NCBI RefSeq assembly: GCF_018070575.1
Contig: NZ_JAGPXN010000004.1
Span: forward strand, 186,001 to 250,000
Source of the DNA: Micromonospora sp. C31
Lineage (GTDB): Bacteria; Actinomycetota; Actinomycetes; Mycobacteriales; Micromonosporaceae
Length of the DNA stretch: 64,000 nt
Direction of reading: 5' to 3'
Shown here piece by piece: positions 1 through 8,510 of the stretch. The translations under genes and the position numbers were made by a program. Numbering within the stretch: position 1 is the first letter of the stretch; each line of letters starts with the position of its first letter. Below the pieces are notes generated by a model. That model had not been told where the DNA came from. It saw only the letters and a program-made list of their open reading frames with translations, and did not search any database.

Positions 1-417
1 GTCGACTTCGCCGTACGCCGGGGGCTGCTGGCCCGCCTCGACGCCGGCGGGCCCCCGCCGGTGGACGCGGACGGCGCGGCGAAGCTGCTCGTGGTGTCGC
101 GGACCCTGCGGCTGCGCCGCGACCGCCCGGAGCTGTTCACCGGCTACCGGCCGGTGCCGGCGCACGGGCACGCCGGGCGGCACGCGCTGGCCTTCGACCG
201 GGGCGGCGCGGTGGCGGTCGCCACCCGCCTGCCGTTGGCACTGGCCCGCGCCGGCGGCTGGGGCGACACGACCCTGTCACTTCCCGTTCACGAGTTGACC
301 GATTTGTTCACGGGCCGGGTCTACAGTGGCGGGCAGGCTCCGCTGGCCGACCTGCTGGCCACCTACCCCGTCGCGCTACTGGCTCCCACCACCGAGTCCG
401 TGGAGGCTGCGAAATGA
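1..417 (+). CDS. treY: Malto-oligosyltrehalose synthase, C-terminal end (partial)
   Basis: The reading frame is open from the first base of the window, so only the last 138 residues are present. TreY is an intramolecular transglucosylase that converts the reducing end of a malto-oligosaccharide into a trehalose unit (TreY-TreZ route from glycogen). The visible part has no catalytic residues. It matches the beta-sandwich tail of the family, with phrases such as LFTGYRPVPAHG and HALAFDRG, and ends in ALLAP. The stop overlaps the next start as ATGA (414-417), which indicates translational coupling to treZ. The identification rests on this tail plus the treZ neighbour. Confidence 0.9.
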   Translation, partial: VDFAVRRGLLARLDAGGPPPVDADGAAKLLVVSRTLRLRRDRPELFTGYRPVPAHGHAGRHALAFDRGGAVAVATRLPLALARAGGWGDTTLSLPVHELTDLFTGRVYSGGQAPLADLLATYPVALLAPTTESVEAAK

Positions 418-2147
418 CCGAATTCACGGTGTGGGCGCCGCAGGCCGCCCGCGTCCGGCTGCGACTGCCGGGCGACGCCGACCACGAGATGCGCTCCGGC
501 CCCGACGGCTGGTGGCGCGTCGAGGTGCCCGCCGCCGGCTCCGGCACCGACTACGCCTTCCTGCTCGACGACGACGGCCGGGCGCTGCCCGACCCCCGCT
601 CGCCCTGGCAGCCGCACGGCGTGCACGGCCCGAGCCGGCGCTACGACCACACCGCCTTCGAGTGGACCGACCAGGCGTGGACGGGCCGGCAACTGCCCGG
701 CGCCGTCCTCTACGAGCTGCACGTCGGCACGTTCACCCCCGAGGGCACCTTCGACGCCGCCATCGGCCGCCTCGACCATCTCGTCGACCTCGGCGTCGAC
801 ATGATCGAGTTGCTGCCGGTCAACGCCTTCAACGGCGAGCACAACTGGGGCTACGACGGGGTCTGCTGGTATGCCCCGCACCAGCCCTACGGCGGGCCGG
901 ACGGCCTGAAACGGCTGGTCGACGCCGCCCACGCCAAGGGCCTGGGGGTGATCCTCGACGTCGTCTACAACCATTTCGGGCCCTCCGGGGCCTACGCGCC
1001 GATGTTCGCGCCGTACCTGACCGAGCAGAGCAACACCTGGGGCCGCACCGTCAACCTCGACGGCCCCCACTCCGACGGCGTGCGCCGCTACATCGTCGAC
1101 AGCATCCTGATGTGGCTGCGCGACTACCACGTCGACGGGCTGCGGCTCGACGCCGTGCACGCCATGCCCGACTCGCGTGCGACCTCCTGGCTCGAGCAGG
1201 TGGCCATCGAGGTCGAGGCGCTCGCCACGCACCTCGGCCGGCCGCTGTCGCTGATCGCCGAGTCCGACCTCAACGACCCCACGCTGATCACGCCCCGGGA
1301 GGCCGGCGGCTTCGGCCTGCACGCCCAGTGGAACGACGACGCCCACCACGCCCTGCACACGCTGCTCACCGGCGAGCGGCAGGGCTACTACGGCGACTTC
1401 GGGTCGCTGGAGTGCCTCACCGACGTGCTCACCGGCGGCTTCTTCCACGCCGGCACCTGGTCCAGCTTCCGCAACCGCCACCACGGCCGGCCCGTGGACC
1501 GCCAGCGGACCCCCGGCCACCGGTTCGTCGCCTACCTGCAGAACCACGACCAGATCGGCAACCGGGCCACCGGCGACCGGATCTCCGCCACCCTCTCCCC
1601 GGGGCTGCTGCGCGTCGGCGCGACGCTGCTGTTCACCGCCCCGTTCACCCCGATGCTGTTCATGGGGGAGGAGTGGGCGGCCAGCACCCCGTGGCAGTTC
1701 TTCACCAGCCACCCGGAGCCGGAGTTGGCGACCGCCGTGGCCACCGGCCGCAAGCGGGAGTTCGCCGCCCACGGCTGGCCGGAGGGCGACGTGCCGGACC
1801 CGCAGGACCCGCAGACCTTCGCCCGTTCCCGGCTCGACTGGGCCGAGCTGGACAAACCCGAACACCGCGAGATGTACGAGTTCCACAAGCGGCTCATCGC
1901 GCTGCGCAAGAGCCGCCCCGACCTGTCCGACCCGAGGCTGCACGCCGTCGACGTACGCCCCGGCGACCAGTTCCTGGTGATGCGCCGGGGCGAGACGCTG
2001 GTGGCGGCGAACCTGGCCGCCAAGCCGCAGCGGATCACCTTGCCGGGGGTGGCCCGCCGGGTGCTGCTGGCCACGGGGGAGGGGGTGTCGGTGACCCGCG
2101 ACCGGATCGAGCTGCCGGCGGAGACGGCGGCGGTCGTGGCGCTCTGA
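414..2147 (+). CDS. treZ: Malto-oligosyltrehalose trehalohydrolase
   Basis: GH13 enzyme that releases trehalose from the maltooligosyl-trehalose made by TreY. It is cytosolic and feeds osmoprotectant trehalose from glycogen. It has 577 residues, the usual family length. An N-terminal carbohydrate-binding-like domain (FTVWAPQAARVRLRL) is followed by the barrel with YELHVGTFTPEGTF, VVYNHFGPSG, GLRLDAVHA (nucleophile Asp), LIAESD (acid/base Glu) and YLQNHDQIGNR (transition-state Asp), then LFMGEEWAAS and a C-terminal beta domain. The ATG lies within the ATGA overlap with treY, so no separate ribosome site is needed. treX is not in the window and may lie upstream. Confidence 0.96.
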   Translation: MTEFTVWAPQAARVRLRLPGDADHEMRSGPDGWWRVEVPAAGSGTDYAFLLDDDGRALPDPRSPWQPHGVHGPSRRYDHTAFEWTDQAWTGRQLPGAVLYELHVGTFTPEGTFDAAIGRLDHLVDLGVDMIELLPVNAFNGEHNWGYDGVCWYAPHQPYGGPDGLKRLVDAAHAKGLGVILDVVYNHFGPSGAYAPMFAPYLTEQSNTWGRTVNLDGPHSDGVRRYIVDSILMWLRDYHVDGLRLDAVHAMPDSRATSWLEQVAIEVEALATHLGRPLSLIAESDLNDPTLITPREAGGFGLHAQWNDDAHHALHTLLTGERQGYYGDFGSLECLTDVLTGGFFHAGTWSSFRNRHHGRPVDRQRTPGHRFVAYLQNHDQIGNRATGDRISATLSPGLLRVGATLLFTAPFTPMLFMGEEWAASTPWQFFTSHPEPELATAVATGRKREFAAHGWPEGDVPDPQDPQTFARSRLDWAELDKPEHREMYEFHKRLIALRKSRPDLSDPRLHAVDVRPGDQFLVMRRGETLVAANLAAKPQRITLPGVARRVLLATGEGVSVTRDRIELPAETAAVVAL

Positions 2148-2167
2148 GCGGCGGAGTCCCGCGAGGG

Positions 2168-3043
2168 TCAGCCGGCGTCCAGCACCTCGCGCAGCCTGGC
2201 CGCGAACTCGACGGGCTTGCCCGCGTAGCCGTACTCGCCGCCGAGGAAGCCGCCGTGGTGGCTCGGGAAGACCACGGCCTCCTGGCCGAGCAGCGCCGCG
2301 GTGGCAACGGCCGTACGCGCCGTGTAGGTCTGCGCCGACTCCTCGCCGACCGCGATCACGACCCGGGCCGGCGTCGCGGTGAGCGCCGCCACGTCAAGGT
2401 GGTAGTCGGTGACCGCCCCGGAGTCGTTCGACAGCAGCGGGTCGTCGCGGGAGCCGTCGTCGTCGGCCGTCAGGCCGAACGCCGCCGGATCGGGTGCGGG
2501 CTGGGCGAAGTAGGCGTCGGTGAACTCGCCCTGCCAGGAGACCATGGCCAGGAAGGCGGCCATGCCGACGCCGGCGCCCTTCGCCTGGTAGGCCTCGTGG
2601 ACGGCGTGCTGCGCGCGCTCGGCGGCCTCGGCGTCGGGGAGCACGGAGTTGATCGGCGGCTCGTGCGCCACCAGCGTGCCGACGTCGCCGGGGTGGGCCA
2701 CGACCAGTTCGAGCGCGGTCACCGCACCGCCACTGCTGGCGAACACGTCGACCGGGCCGCAGCCGAGCGCCTCGATCAGCAGGTGCAGGTCGGCCGCCTG
2801 CTGCTGCGGCGTGTGGTCCGACCGGCCGTCGGTGCGTGCGCTGCGGCCCAGGCCGCGCGGGTCGTAGGTGACGACCGTCCGGTCGGTGAAGTGGGCGGCG
2901 AGCGCGCCGAAGCCCTCCGCCGTCATCGGTTGGCCGATCATGAGCAGCGTGCGGTGACCGCCGGGGGCCGACCCTGGACTGCGCACGTCGTAGACCAGGT
3001 CGACGCCGGGCGCGGCGAGCGTGCGGGTCTCTGTCGTCGTCAT
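2168..3043 (-). CDS. Alpha/beta-fold hydrolase
   Basis: A 291-residue soluble hydrolase. The start is taken at the Met of MTTTETRT (base 3043) because a longer frame to 3100 adds only a basic, unlike-family tail. Fold landmarks: oxyanion region LLMIGQPM near residue 35, strand and turn VVTYDPRGLGRS, nucleophile elbow FASSGGAV (Ser, with Ala replacing the first Gly of GxSxG), and a late FPSHHGGF that supplies the catalytic His. Substrate cannot be inferred. It is convergent with treZ (20 bases apart) and probably a single-gene transcript. Confidence 0.8.
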   Translation of the reverse strand: MTTTETRTLAAPGVDLVYDVRSPGSAPGGHRTLLMIGQPMTAEGFGALAAHFTDRTVVTYDPRGLGRSARTDGRSDHTPQQQAADLHLLIEALGCGPVDVFASSGGAVTALELVVAHPGDVGTLVAHEPPINSVLPDAEAAERAQHAVHEAYQAKGAGVGMAAFLAMVSWQGEFTDAYFAQPAPDPAAFGLTADDDGSRDDPLLSNDSGAVTDYHLDVAALTATPARVVIAVGEESAQTYTARTAVATAALLGQEAVVFPSHHGGFLGGEYGYAGKPVEFAARLREVLDAG

Positions 3044-3159
3044 GCCGGCGAGCGTACGACCGACGGGCGACAGAACGGGTGCCACGCGCGGGAGCGGCAC
3101 CGGACAGAACCGGGAGCCGCCCGCGGTGGGACGGCTCCCGGGTGGATCCCGTCGACGGG

Positions 3160-4059
3160 CTACCTGGTCGCGCAGATCGCGTACGACCGTAGGGTCCAGT
3201 TGCCGGCGAACGCGTCCTCCTCGTATGCCCCCGAGGTGACCGCGGTGGGCGCGGTGACGGCGCTGCCGAACGGCCGGAAGTCGTCTACCACGACCTCACC
3301 GAGCGCCCCGTTGACCTCGAAGCCGGCCCCGGTCATCTCCTGTCCGTTGACGCAGGCCGTGGTGGTGAAGCGGGAGTCGTTGGAGTTCAGGGCGCTGATC
3401 GTCGTGACCCGCACCAGCCCCGGGATGGGGTTCGCGCACATCGCGTACGCCCTGACGTTCCAGCTGCTCAGGAAGGTGTCCACCTCGTACGCCCCGACGG
3501 TGACGGCGTTGGGCGCGCTGACCGGGCTGCCGTTCGGGCGCAGGTCGTCCACGACCCCCTTGCCGGTGATGCCGGTCATCTCGAAGCCGGTGCCGGTCAG
3601 CACCTTGCCGATGGGGCAGGCCGCGGTGGCGGCGTGGAAGTCGTTCAGGTCGGTGGCGCTGACCGCCGTCACCCGGATCAGACCGGGCAGCGGGTTGGCG
3701 CAGATGGCGTAGGCGGTCACGTTCCAGTTCCCGGCGAACGCGTCCGCCTCGTACGCTCCGACGGTCACGGACGTCGGGGCGGTGACGGTGCTGCCGTTGG
3801 GCCGCAGGTCGTCCACCACCACCTCGCCCAACGCGCCGTTGATCTCGTACCCGGTGCCGGTGAGCACCTTGCCCGCCGGGCAGGTCGCGGTGACCGAGCG
3901 GAAGTCGGTGGAACTGGTCGCGCTGACCGCGGCGATCCGTACCAGGCCCGGCACGGCGGCCGAGGCCGGTCCCGCCGGGAGGACCGTCACCCCGGCGATG
4001 CCGAGCACGAGGACGAGCACGCGGACGGTGAGGCGGCGGGCTCCTGTTTGATGTGACAT
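3160..4059 (-). CDS. Secreted protein of three ~85-residue repeats
   Basis: 299 residues. An N-terminal signal peptide has basic residues, a hydrophobic stretch VLVLVLGIAGVTVLPAG, and cleavage near ASA-AVPG. The mature part is three tandem copies of a ~85-residue unit. Each unit has PGLxRVTxxSA, a Cys in TA/TT-x-CPxGK, TGxGFE, VVVDDLRPxGS, VTxGAYExDxF and W-N-V-x-x-YAxCAN. Each repeat therefore has two Cys, likely a disulfide per unit after export. No enzyme motif is seen; a beta-rich extracellular module is likely. The ribosome site AGGAG precedes ATG by about seven bases. A perfect inverted repeat lies 64 bases upstream. I do not recognise a named family. Confidence 0.8.
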   Translation of the reverse strand: MSHQTGARRLTVRVLVLVLGIAGVTVLPAGPASAAVPGLVRIAAVSATSSTDFRSVTATCPAGKVLTGTGYEINGALGEVVVDDLRPNGSTVTAPTSVTVGAYEADAFAGNWNVTAYAICANPLPGLIRVTAVSATDLNDFHAATAACPIGKVLTGTGFEMTGITGKGVVDDLRPNGSPVSAPNAVTVGAYEVDTFLSSWNVRAYAMCANPIPGLVRVTTISALNSNDSRFTTTACVNGQEMTGAGFEVNGALGEVVVDDFRPFGSAVTAPTAVTSGAYEEDAFAGNWTLRSYAICATR

Positions 4060-4434
4060 TGCGTCGCTCCTGTTCCCCTACTCCGGCGCAGGCGCCGGTG
4101 CGCCCCGCTACGGGGCGGCTATCTAACGTGCTCACGTTAGGTAGTTGAGCGACCAGGGGTTATCCAAGATCTGACTACTGCCAGTAATGGACCGAACGCT
4201 ACTCAATTGGCATTGATGGGCATACCATGGCTGATCCGCCCGAACGCTGGTGAATCCAGTCAGCGGTGGTGGGCTTGCGGCCACCGTCCGGCAGAACTGG
4301 CGTGCCGTCGCCCGTCCGCCTTCGGCGAGCCCGACCAAGGGTGTGGTGGAGATCCCCGACGGGTGGGCGTCGCGAAGCTCAGCGGCGTGCCGACCCCGAA
4401 CCGGTACGCCGTGATCGACTTCAAGGTGGGCGTG
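4060..4434. other. Intergenic region without a convincing gene
   Basis: 375 bases between the secreted repeat protein and the Nudix gene. It is less GC-rich than the flanks around 4120-4240. It holds the 5' untranslated region and control region of the secreted protein gene, including the palindrome at 4123-4140. Short open frames on both strands (for example 4207-4443 on +) have no family resemblance and no ribosome site. No RNA gene is visible. Confidence 0.6.
4123..4140. promoter_or_regulatory. Perfect inverted repeat, probable operator
   Basis: CTAACGTG-CT-CACGTTAG is an 8-base perfect inverted repeat with a 2-base centre, 64 bases upstream of the ATG of the secreted three-repeat protein. 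Dyads of this length and half-site size are typical of dimeric helix-turn-helix repressors (TetR/MarR/LacI type). On the minus strand a TTAGAT hexamer overlaps its edge and could be a -10. The binding regulator is not identifiable from the sequence. Confidence 0.5.
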
Positions 4435-4920
4435 TCACGGTGAGGTAGCGGCGCCGCCGGCAAGGTAGACCGGGATTTGTCGGACTCGGGCTCGTGCCGC
4501 CGCGTCGGCGCGGGGAGCGACGTTCGCTGGGAGTCGCCGCTCAACCTCCTCAGGCGAGAAGAAGGCGACATCTTCCAGTTCCTGGCCAGGTAGGTCGATG
4601 TCCGCAAGGCTGGCGAGCGTCCCGCAGTCGAAGGTGAAGTGGATCAGGGCGCGTGGCCGCTGCCCCGCAGGAGGTGCCCAGTCCACGACGAGGAGATCAC
4701 CCACCGCCACCGTCAGGCCCAACTCTTCGTGGACCTCGCGGGCGCAGGCGTGATGCGGATATTCGTCCTCTTCCACGTACCCGCCGGGGAAGGCCCAGTG
4801 GTCGCGGTACGTGGGTTTCACGAGCAGAAGCCTTCCTGCCGGGTCGGTGATGAGCGCTCCTGCGGCAGCGTGGAAGGCGGGCAGGTTGGCATACCAGGTG
4901 GCGGGATCCGTCCAGGTCAC
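4435..4920 (-). CDS. Nudix hydrolase
   Basis: 161 residues. The Nudix box is complete in GGYVEEDEYPHHACAREVH followed by EELGL, i.e. G-x5-E-x7-REVxEELGL, which provides the metal-binding glutamates that hydrolyse nucleoside diphosphate derivatives. The substrate is not predictable. The gene lies 39 bases downstream of the TPR-type regulator on the same strand (stop of that gene at 4960), so the two are probably co-transcribed. This pairing of a helical regulator with a Nudix enzyme is one I recall from actinomycetes. Confidence 0.9.
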   Translation of the reverse strand: MTWTDPATWYANLPAFHAAAGALITDPAGRLLLVKPTYRDHWAFPGGYVEEDEYPHHACAREVHEELGLTVAVGDLLVVDWAPPAGQRPRALIHFTFDCGTLASLADIDLPGQELEDVAFFSPEEVERRLPANVAPRADAAARARVRQIPVYLAGGAATSP

Positions 4921-4959
4921 GTCCGTGACGCTAGCCGCCGTGTCTCGATGTTGTCCGCG

Positions 4960-6318
4960 TCAGTTGTGGGCCGTGGGAGCCGGGAGAGTCCGAAGGAACT
5001 CGTTCACCTGCGAGGTCGTCCGGTATGGGCTCAGCGTGGCGGTGAGTTCGTGGACGCGGTGCGTCACGCGAGCGGAGCGGACGACTGGCACGTGCACCGC
5101 CAGCTCCCGCCCCCACTCGCAGGCCGCCTCGATGTCCCCGGCACGGGCATGGATCGTAGCGATGAGCGCAGTATGGAGAGCGCGCGTCCGGGCGTTCTGA
5201 TTGGCCAGATCGACCGCCCCGGGCGCGTGTCGCAGGGCCTGCCGGTGCAGGTGCAGGTCGCTCAGGCACTTCAGCGCAGCGCCGGCGAAATGGGCCGTGC
5301 CGAAGTAGGCAGCCCAGCGTGGGCTGCTACCTGCGTCCGTCCGGTCCAATGCACGTTCGGCCTTCGCGAGTGCGTGTTGGCAGGCGCGTCGTTCGCCTGA
5401 CCGGCCGTATGCGCTGGCGGCGGTCGTGTAGAGCCGGGCGCGGACTGCGGCGGGCGCGCGGCCTGCTCCGTCGATGGCGGCCTCGGCGAGCCGGGAAGCG
5501 TCCTGAGCGTGCCCGAGGTAGAGGGCCTGCGTGGCGAGGTTGGCCAGCAGATGGGCGCCGTAGAGGCGATCGTCGGCGGCTTTGGCTAGCCGTAAGGCGA
5601 CGGTCAGAAGGTGTTGGGCGACGGCCTGGTCGCCTGCGTCGTAGGACATGAAGGCGAACTGGCCGGAGAGCGTCGCGGCTGCGCGCACGAGATCGCGCCC
5701 GACGGCATCCGTGTAGGTGCCGCGCAGCATGGGGGAGACCTGGCGGGCGAGAAGATCGGCCATGAGCGTCCGGGTGCGCGGCGAGCCACCCCCGTGACGT
5801 CGGTCCAGATCGGTGAAATGGTCGGCGAGGGCGTACAGCGAGTCGACGTCGGCAGTCGTGACCGGCTGCCGGCCGCTGTGCGCGACCGTCTCGTCCGGGA
5901 GGTCGTACCGCCAGGCGAGCGCAGCATGAAGGGCAGCGTCGCGCTGGAACGTCCCGCTCGACTGTGGACCGAGCTGCCTGGCGAGCATCGTCCAGAGTCG
6001 CTCGGCGGCATCGATCGCGTGGCTCGCGGCGCTGGGATAGGCGGTTTCGGGGGCGAGCAAGGCGGCGGCGAATCCCAGCTCCGCGACGAGGACGGCACGG
6101 CCGAGTTTCCGGGCGAATGCCTTGGCCATGGTGGTTTGGACGTGCTCGGCCGGGCAACGTCCTCGCAGCCACCAGTACACGCTGGCGGCGTCGTAGCGCC
6201 AGGTGCCGTGGATGCGACCGGCGTGGTTGAGCTGGCGGGCGAAGGCGGCGTGGGCGTTGCCGTAGCCGGCGGCGCGAAGCAGCGCTTCGAACGCCGTGTT
6301 CGTGACCGGCCGCGCCAT
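4960..6318 (-). CDS. TPR-type regulatory protein
   Basis: 452 residues, Ala/Leu/Arg-rich and almost entirely helical. The first ~80 residues (FEALLRAAGYGNAHAAFARQLNHAG...YWWLRG...AFARKLGR) look like the divergent helix-turn-helix at the start of large Streptomyces-type regulators, with a WLRG motif. The rest is a solenoid of TPR-like helices (for example residues 215-400). GGAGGGC precedes the ATG by about six bases. It is divergent from the gene pair starting at 6550 and upstream of the Nudix gene. A sporulation or stress role is known for some relatives, but I cannot assign one here. Confidence 0.7.
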   Translation of the reverse strand: MARPVTNTAFEALLRAAGYGNAHAAFARQLNHAGRIHGTWRYDAASVYWWLRGRCPAEHVQTTMAKAFARKLGRAVLVAELGFAAALLAPETAYPSAASHAIDAAERLWTMLARQLGPQSSGTFQRDAALHAALAWRYDLPDETVAHSGRQPVTTADVDSLYALADHFTDLDRRHGGGSPRTRTLMADLLARQVSPMLRGTYTDAVGRDLVRAAATLSGQFAFMSYDAGDQAVAQHLLTVALRLAKAADDRLYGAHLLANLATQALYLGHAQDASRLAEAAIDGAGRAPAAVRARLYTTAASAYGRSGERRACQHALAKAERALDRTDAGSSPRWAAYFGTAHFAGAALKCLSDLHLHRQALRHAPGAVDLANQNARTRALHTALIATIHARAGDIEAACEWGRELAVHVPVVRSARVTHRVHELTATLSPYRTTSQVNEFLRTLPAPTAHN

Positions 6319-6549
6319 GGATGCCCTCCAGATATCGAGCGACTACCAGCAGTTACGAGCCTATGGGCTGCTGCGGCACCGTGGGGCCCCGCGCAACCCG
6401 ACGCAACACCACACCGAGGGCGACGCAACCACGCACATCGCTTGCCATCTGGTCTGTCGATCATCAGTCGACTTCGCTGGCCTCAGGAGCCCGTGGGCGC
6501 GGCGACAGGAAGTCCTACCGTCGCGCCCTTCCAGTCGAGGGAGATGCGG

Positions 6550-6714
6550 ATGCAGGGCGACGAGTCGGCGCGGAGCCGGGGTGAGCAGGTCGAGGCGGCT
6601 GAGCGGGAGGCTGCCAAACAGCGCCTCCTGGCACAGGCCGAGGCGCAGCGCGTACCGGTGGAGGAGACCACCCGGGCGGTGCCGGACCGGCGGTGGCGGC
6701 GTGACCAGCGCTGA
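6550..6714 (+). CDS. Small basic helical protein upstream of an XRE regulator
   Basis: 54 residues starting MQGDESARS, made mostly of Glu/Arg/Ala/Gln (QVEAAEREAAKQRLLAQAEAQR), i.e. one long charged helix with a basic end. The start at 6550 is preferred over ATG at 6544 because GAGGGAG (6537-6543) sits six bases before it. The stop lies 14 bases inside the next gene, so translation of the two is likely coupled. No family is recognised. Confidence is limited by the short length, but the ribosome site and overlap are good. Confidence 0.5.
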   Translation: MQGDESARSRGEQVEAAEREAAKQRLLAQAEAQRVPVEETTRAVPDRRWRRDQR

Positions 6715-7843
6715 CGAGCCGATCGGCCGCCGCGTCGCCCGCTGGCGGGCGCGGCGGCGGATGACGCAGCAGATGTTCGCCGACCGGCTCGGCAGGTCGA
6801 AGAGCTGGGTGGACAAGACCGAGCGGGGCGTACGGCCGCTGGACCGGTACCCGGTGATCCTGGAGATCGCCCGGGTGCTGCGCGTCGACCCGCTGGTGCT
6901 GCTCGGCGAGCACCGCCCGCCGCCGGTCGGGGCCGGCCCGGTAGCCGGGGTGGATGGCGTACGGGCCGCCCTCGCCCGCTACGACGACCACCGGGCGACC
7001 GCGTCCGTGGTGGAGACGGGCCGGTACGTCGCGCACGCCTGGCTCACCTACCAGCACGCGCACTACGCCCAGGTGGTGCGGCTGCTGCCGAGGCTGCTGC
7101 ACGCCGCGCAGGGCGTGCGGGCGCAGGAGCCGGGGCTGCTGGTGCAGGCGTACCGGATCACCTCGTCGGTGCTGGTGAAGCTCGACGAGGCGGACCTCGG
7201 TTGGCTGGCCGCCGACCGGGCGGTGGCCGTGGCGGGCGGCGACGCGGTGCTGGCGGGGGCGGCGGCCGTGTCGGTCGGTCAGGCGCTGCGCGCGTCGGGC
7301 CGGGACCGGTTGGCGCTCGTGGCGACGCTGGCCGCCGCGCGTCGCGCCGCGCCCGCGTCGGAGGCGGTGCACGGGGCGTTGCTGCTCCAGGCCGCGCTGT
7401 CCGCCGCCGGCTGCGGCGACGCCCGCCGCAGCGAGGAGCTGATCGAGCGGGCCGTCGAGGTGGCGGCGCGGGTCGCCGGTGACGACCCGCACCGGACCGG
7501 CTTCGGGTCGGGCGCCGTCGGGGCGGCCCGGGTGGTGGCGGCTCTCGAGCGGGGAGACGCCGGGGAGGCGGTGCGCCGGCACGAGCAGACGGTACGGCAG
7601 GAGGCGTGGCGGCGGCTGCCGGCCGAGTGCCGGGCCGCCTACCTCGTGGACGCCGCGCGGGCGTACCTCCAGATCGGCGACCTGGTCGGGGCCGGGCGGT
7701 CGTTGGTCGAGGCCGATGCCGTCGCGCCCGCCGAGGTCCGGTGCCGGCCCGTGGCGCGTACGGTCGTCGCCGAGGTCGCCCGGGCCCACCCGGCGCCGGC
7801 CGGCGTGGCACGCCTGGCGACGCTGCTCGGCCTGACCCGCTGA
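6701..7843 (+). CDS. XRE-family regulator with TPR-like C-terminus
   Basis: 380 residues from GTG at 6701. Residues ~5-65 form an XRE/Cro helix-turn-helix (IGRRVARWRARRRMTQQ, FADRLGRSKSWVDKTERG, VILEIARVLRVDPLVLLG). The remaining ~300 residues are Ala-rich TPR-like helices, an architecture often used to sense a peptide or nucleotide ligand in actinobacterial regulators. The start is placed at GTG because the HTH begins immediately after it and the upstream small gene overlaps there by 14 bases. The target and ligand are unknown. Confidence 0.8.
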   Translation: MTSADEPIGRRVARWRARRRMTQQMFADRLGRSKSWVDKTERGVRPLDRYPVILEIARVLRVDPLVLLGEHRPPPVGAGPVAGVDGVRAALARYDDHRATASVVETGRYVAHAWLTYQHAHYAQVVRLLPRLLHAAQGVRAQEPGLLVQAYRITSSVLVKLDEADLGWLAADRAVAVAGGDAVLAGAAAVSVGQALRASGRDRLALVATLAAARRAAPASEAVHGALLLQAALSAAGCGDARRSEELIERAVEVAARVAGDDPHRTGFGSGAVGAARVVAALERGDAGEAVRRHEQTVRQEAWRRLPAECRAAYLVDAARAYLQIGDLVGAGRSLVEADAVAPAEVRCRPVARTVVAEVARAHPAPAGVARLATLLGLTR

Positions 7844-7908
7844 CCGGACCGGCACCTCGGCGTTCGGCGGACGACCAGCGTCGCCCCGGCACCGGTGGCG
7901 GTGGTGGC

Positions 7909-8391
7909 TCAGCCGTCCGTGAACACCTCACGGAGCCTGACGAGGCCGGCACCGTCGCCGACGACCACCAGCGAGTCGCCGGACTGCAGCGTGAAGTCGG
8001 CATCCGGCGACGGGATCACGTGGGCGTCCCGGAGCACGGCGACGATCGAGGCGCCGGTGCGGGTCCGCGCACGCGTGTCACCGAGTCGGCGACCGACGTA
8101 CGGCGAGCGGGCGGGGACCGGCATGCGCACGGTCTCGACGCCTTCCACCGGCGGCGTCGACTCCGTCAGGTGGTCCGTGACCAGGGGAAGGCCGAGCAGT
8201 TCGGCGATCGTCCGGGACTCCGTGCCCTCCAGCGTCAGGGTGTGCCGGACCCGTTCGGGGTCGTCGGGGTCGTAGAGCACGATGTCGCGTCGGCCGTCGA
8301 AGTGCACGATCACGGCGCCGCGCTGACCCGTCCCGGTGGCGAAGGCGTACGACTCCCCGACGCCGAGCAGCCGGGTCCTCTCCAGGTCCAC
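7909..8391 (-). CDS. RCK_C/TrkA-C regulatory protein, KhtT-like (orphan)
   Basis: 160 residues from GTG with GGAGG eight bases upstream. The C-terminal ~70 residues (VPARSPYVGRRLGDT, GASIVAVLRDAHVIPSPDADFTLQSGDSLVVVGD, L..LREVF) are a classic RCK_C fold. This is the ligand-binding part of K+ channel and K+/H+ antiporter gating subunits such as KhtT. The N-terminal ~80 residues carry the extra domain seen in KhtT-like proteins. In most genomes such a gene sits next to a Kef/KhtU antiporter, but none is present on either side here. It therefore either acts on a distant transporter or has been recruited elsewhere. Confidence 0.8.
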   Translation of the reverse strand: MDLERTRLLGVGESYAFATGTGQRGAVIVHFDGRRDIVLYDPDDPERVRHTLTLEGTESRTIAELLGLPLVTDHLTESTPPVEGVETVRMPVPARSPYVGRRLGDTRARTRTGASIVAVLRDAHVIPSPDADFTLQSGDSLVVVGDGAGLVRLREVFTDG

Positions 8392-8510
8392 GTTTCCGCC
8401 CTCCGAGGATCATGCGCCGCAGTCGGACATCCCGACGCTCAGACTAGTCCCCCCGTTCGGCCGTGGTGACGATGCCGCGGGCGGGCCTGCCGGGCCTGGT
8501 GGTTCACGCG

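Noticed and set aside
326..3712. Open frame of 1128 codons on the plus strand across treZ and the following genes
   Set aside because: Arg/Pro/Ala-rich shadow frame of GC-rich DNA; treZ and the minus-strand genes explain the sequence with real motifs.
4207..4443. 78-codon plus-strand frame before the Nudix gene
   Set aside because: No ribosome site, no family, and it ends inside the Nudix gene; treated as intergenic.
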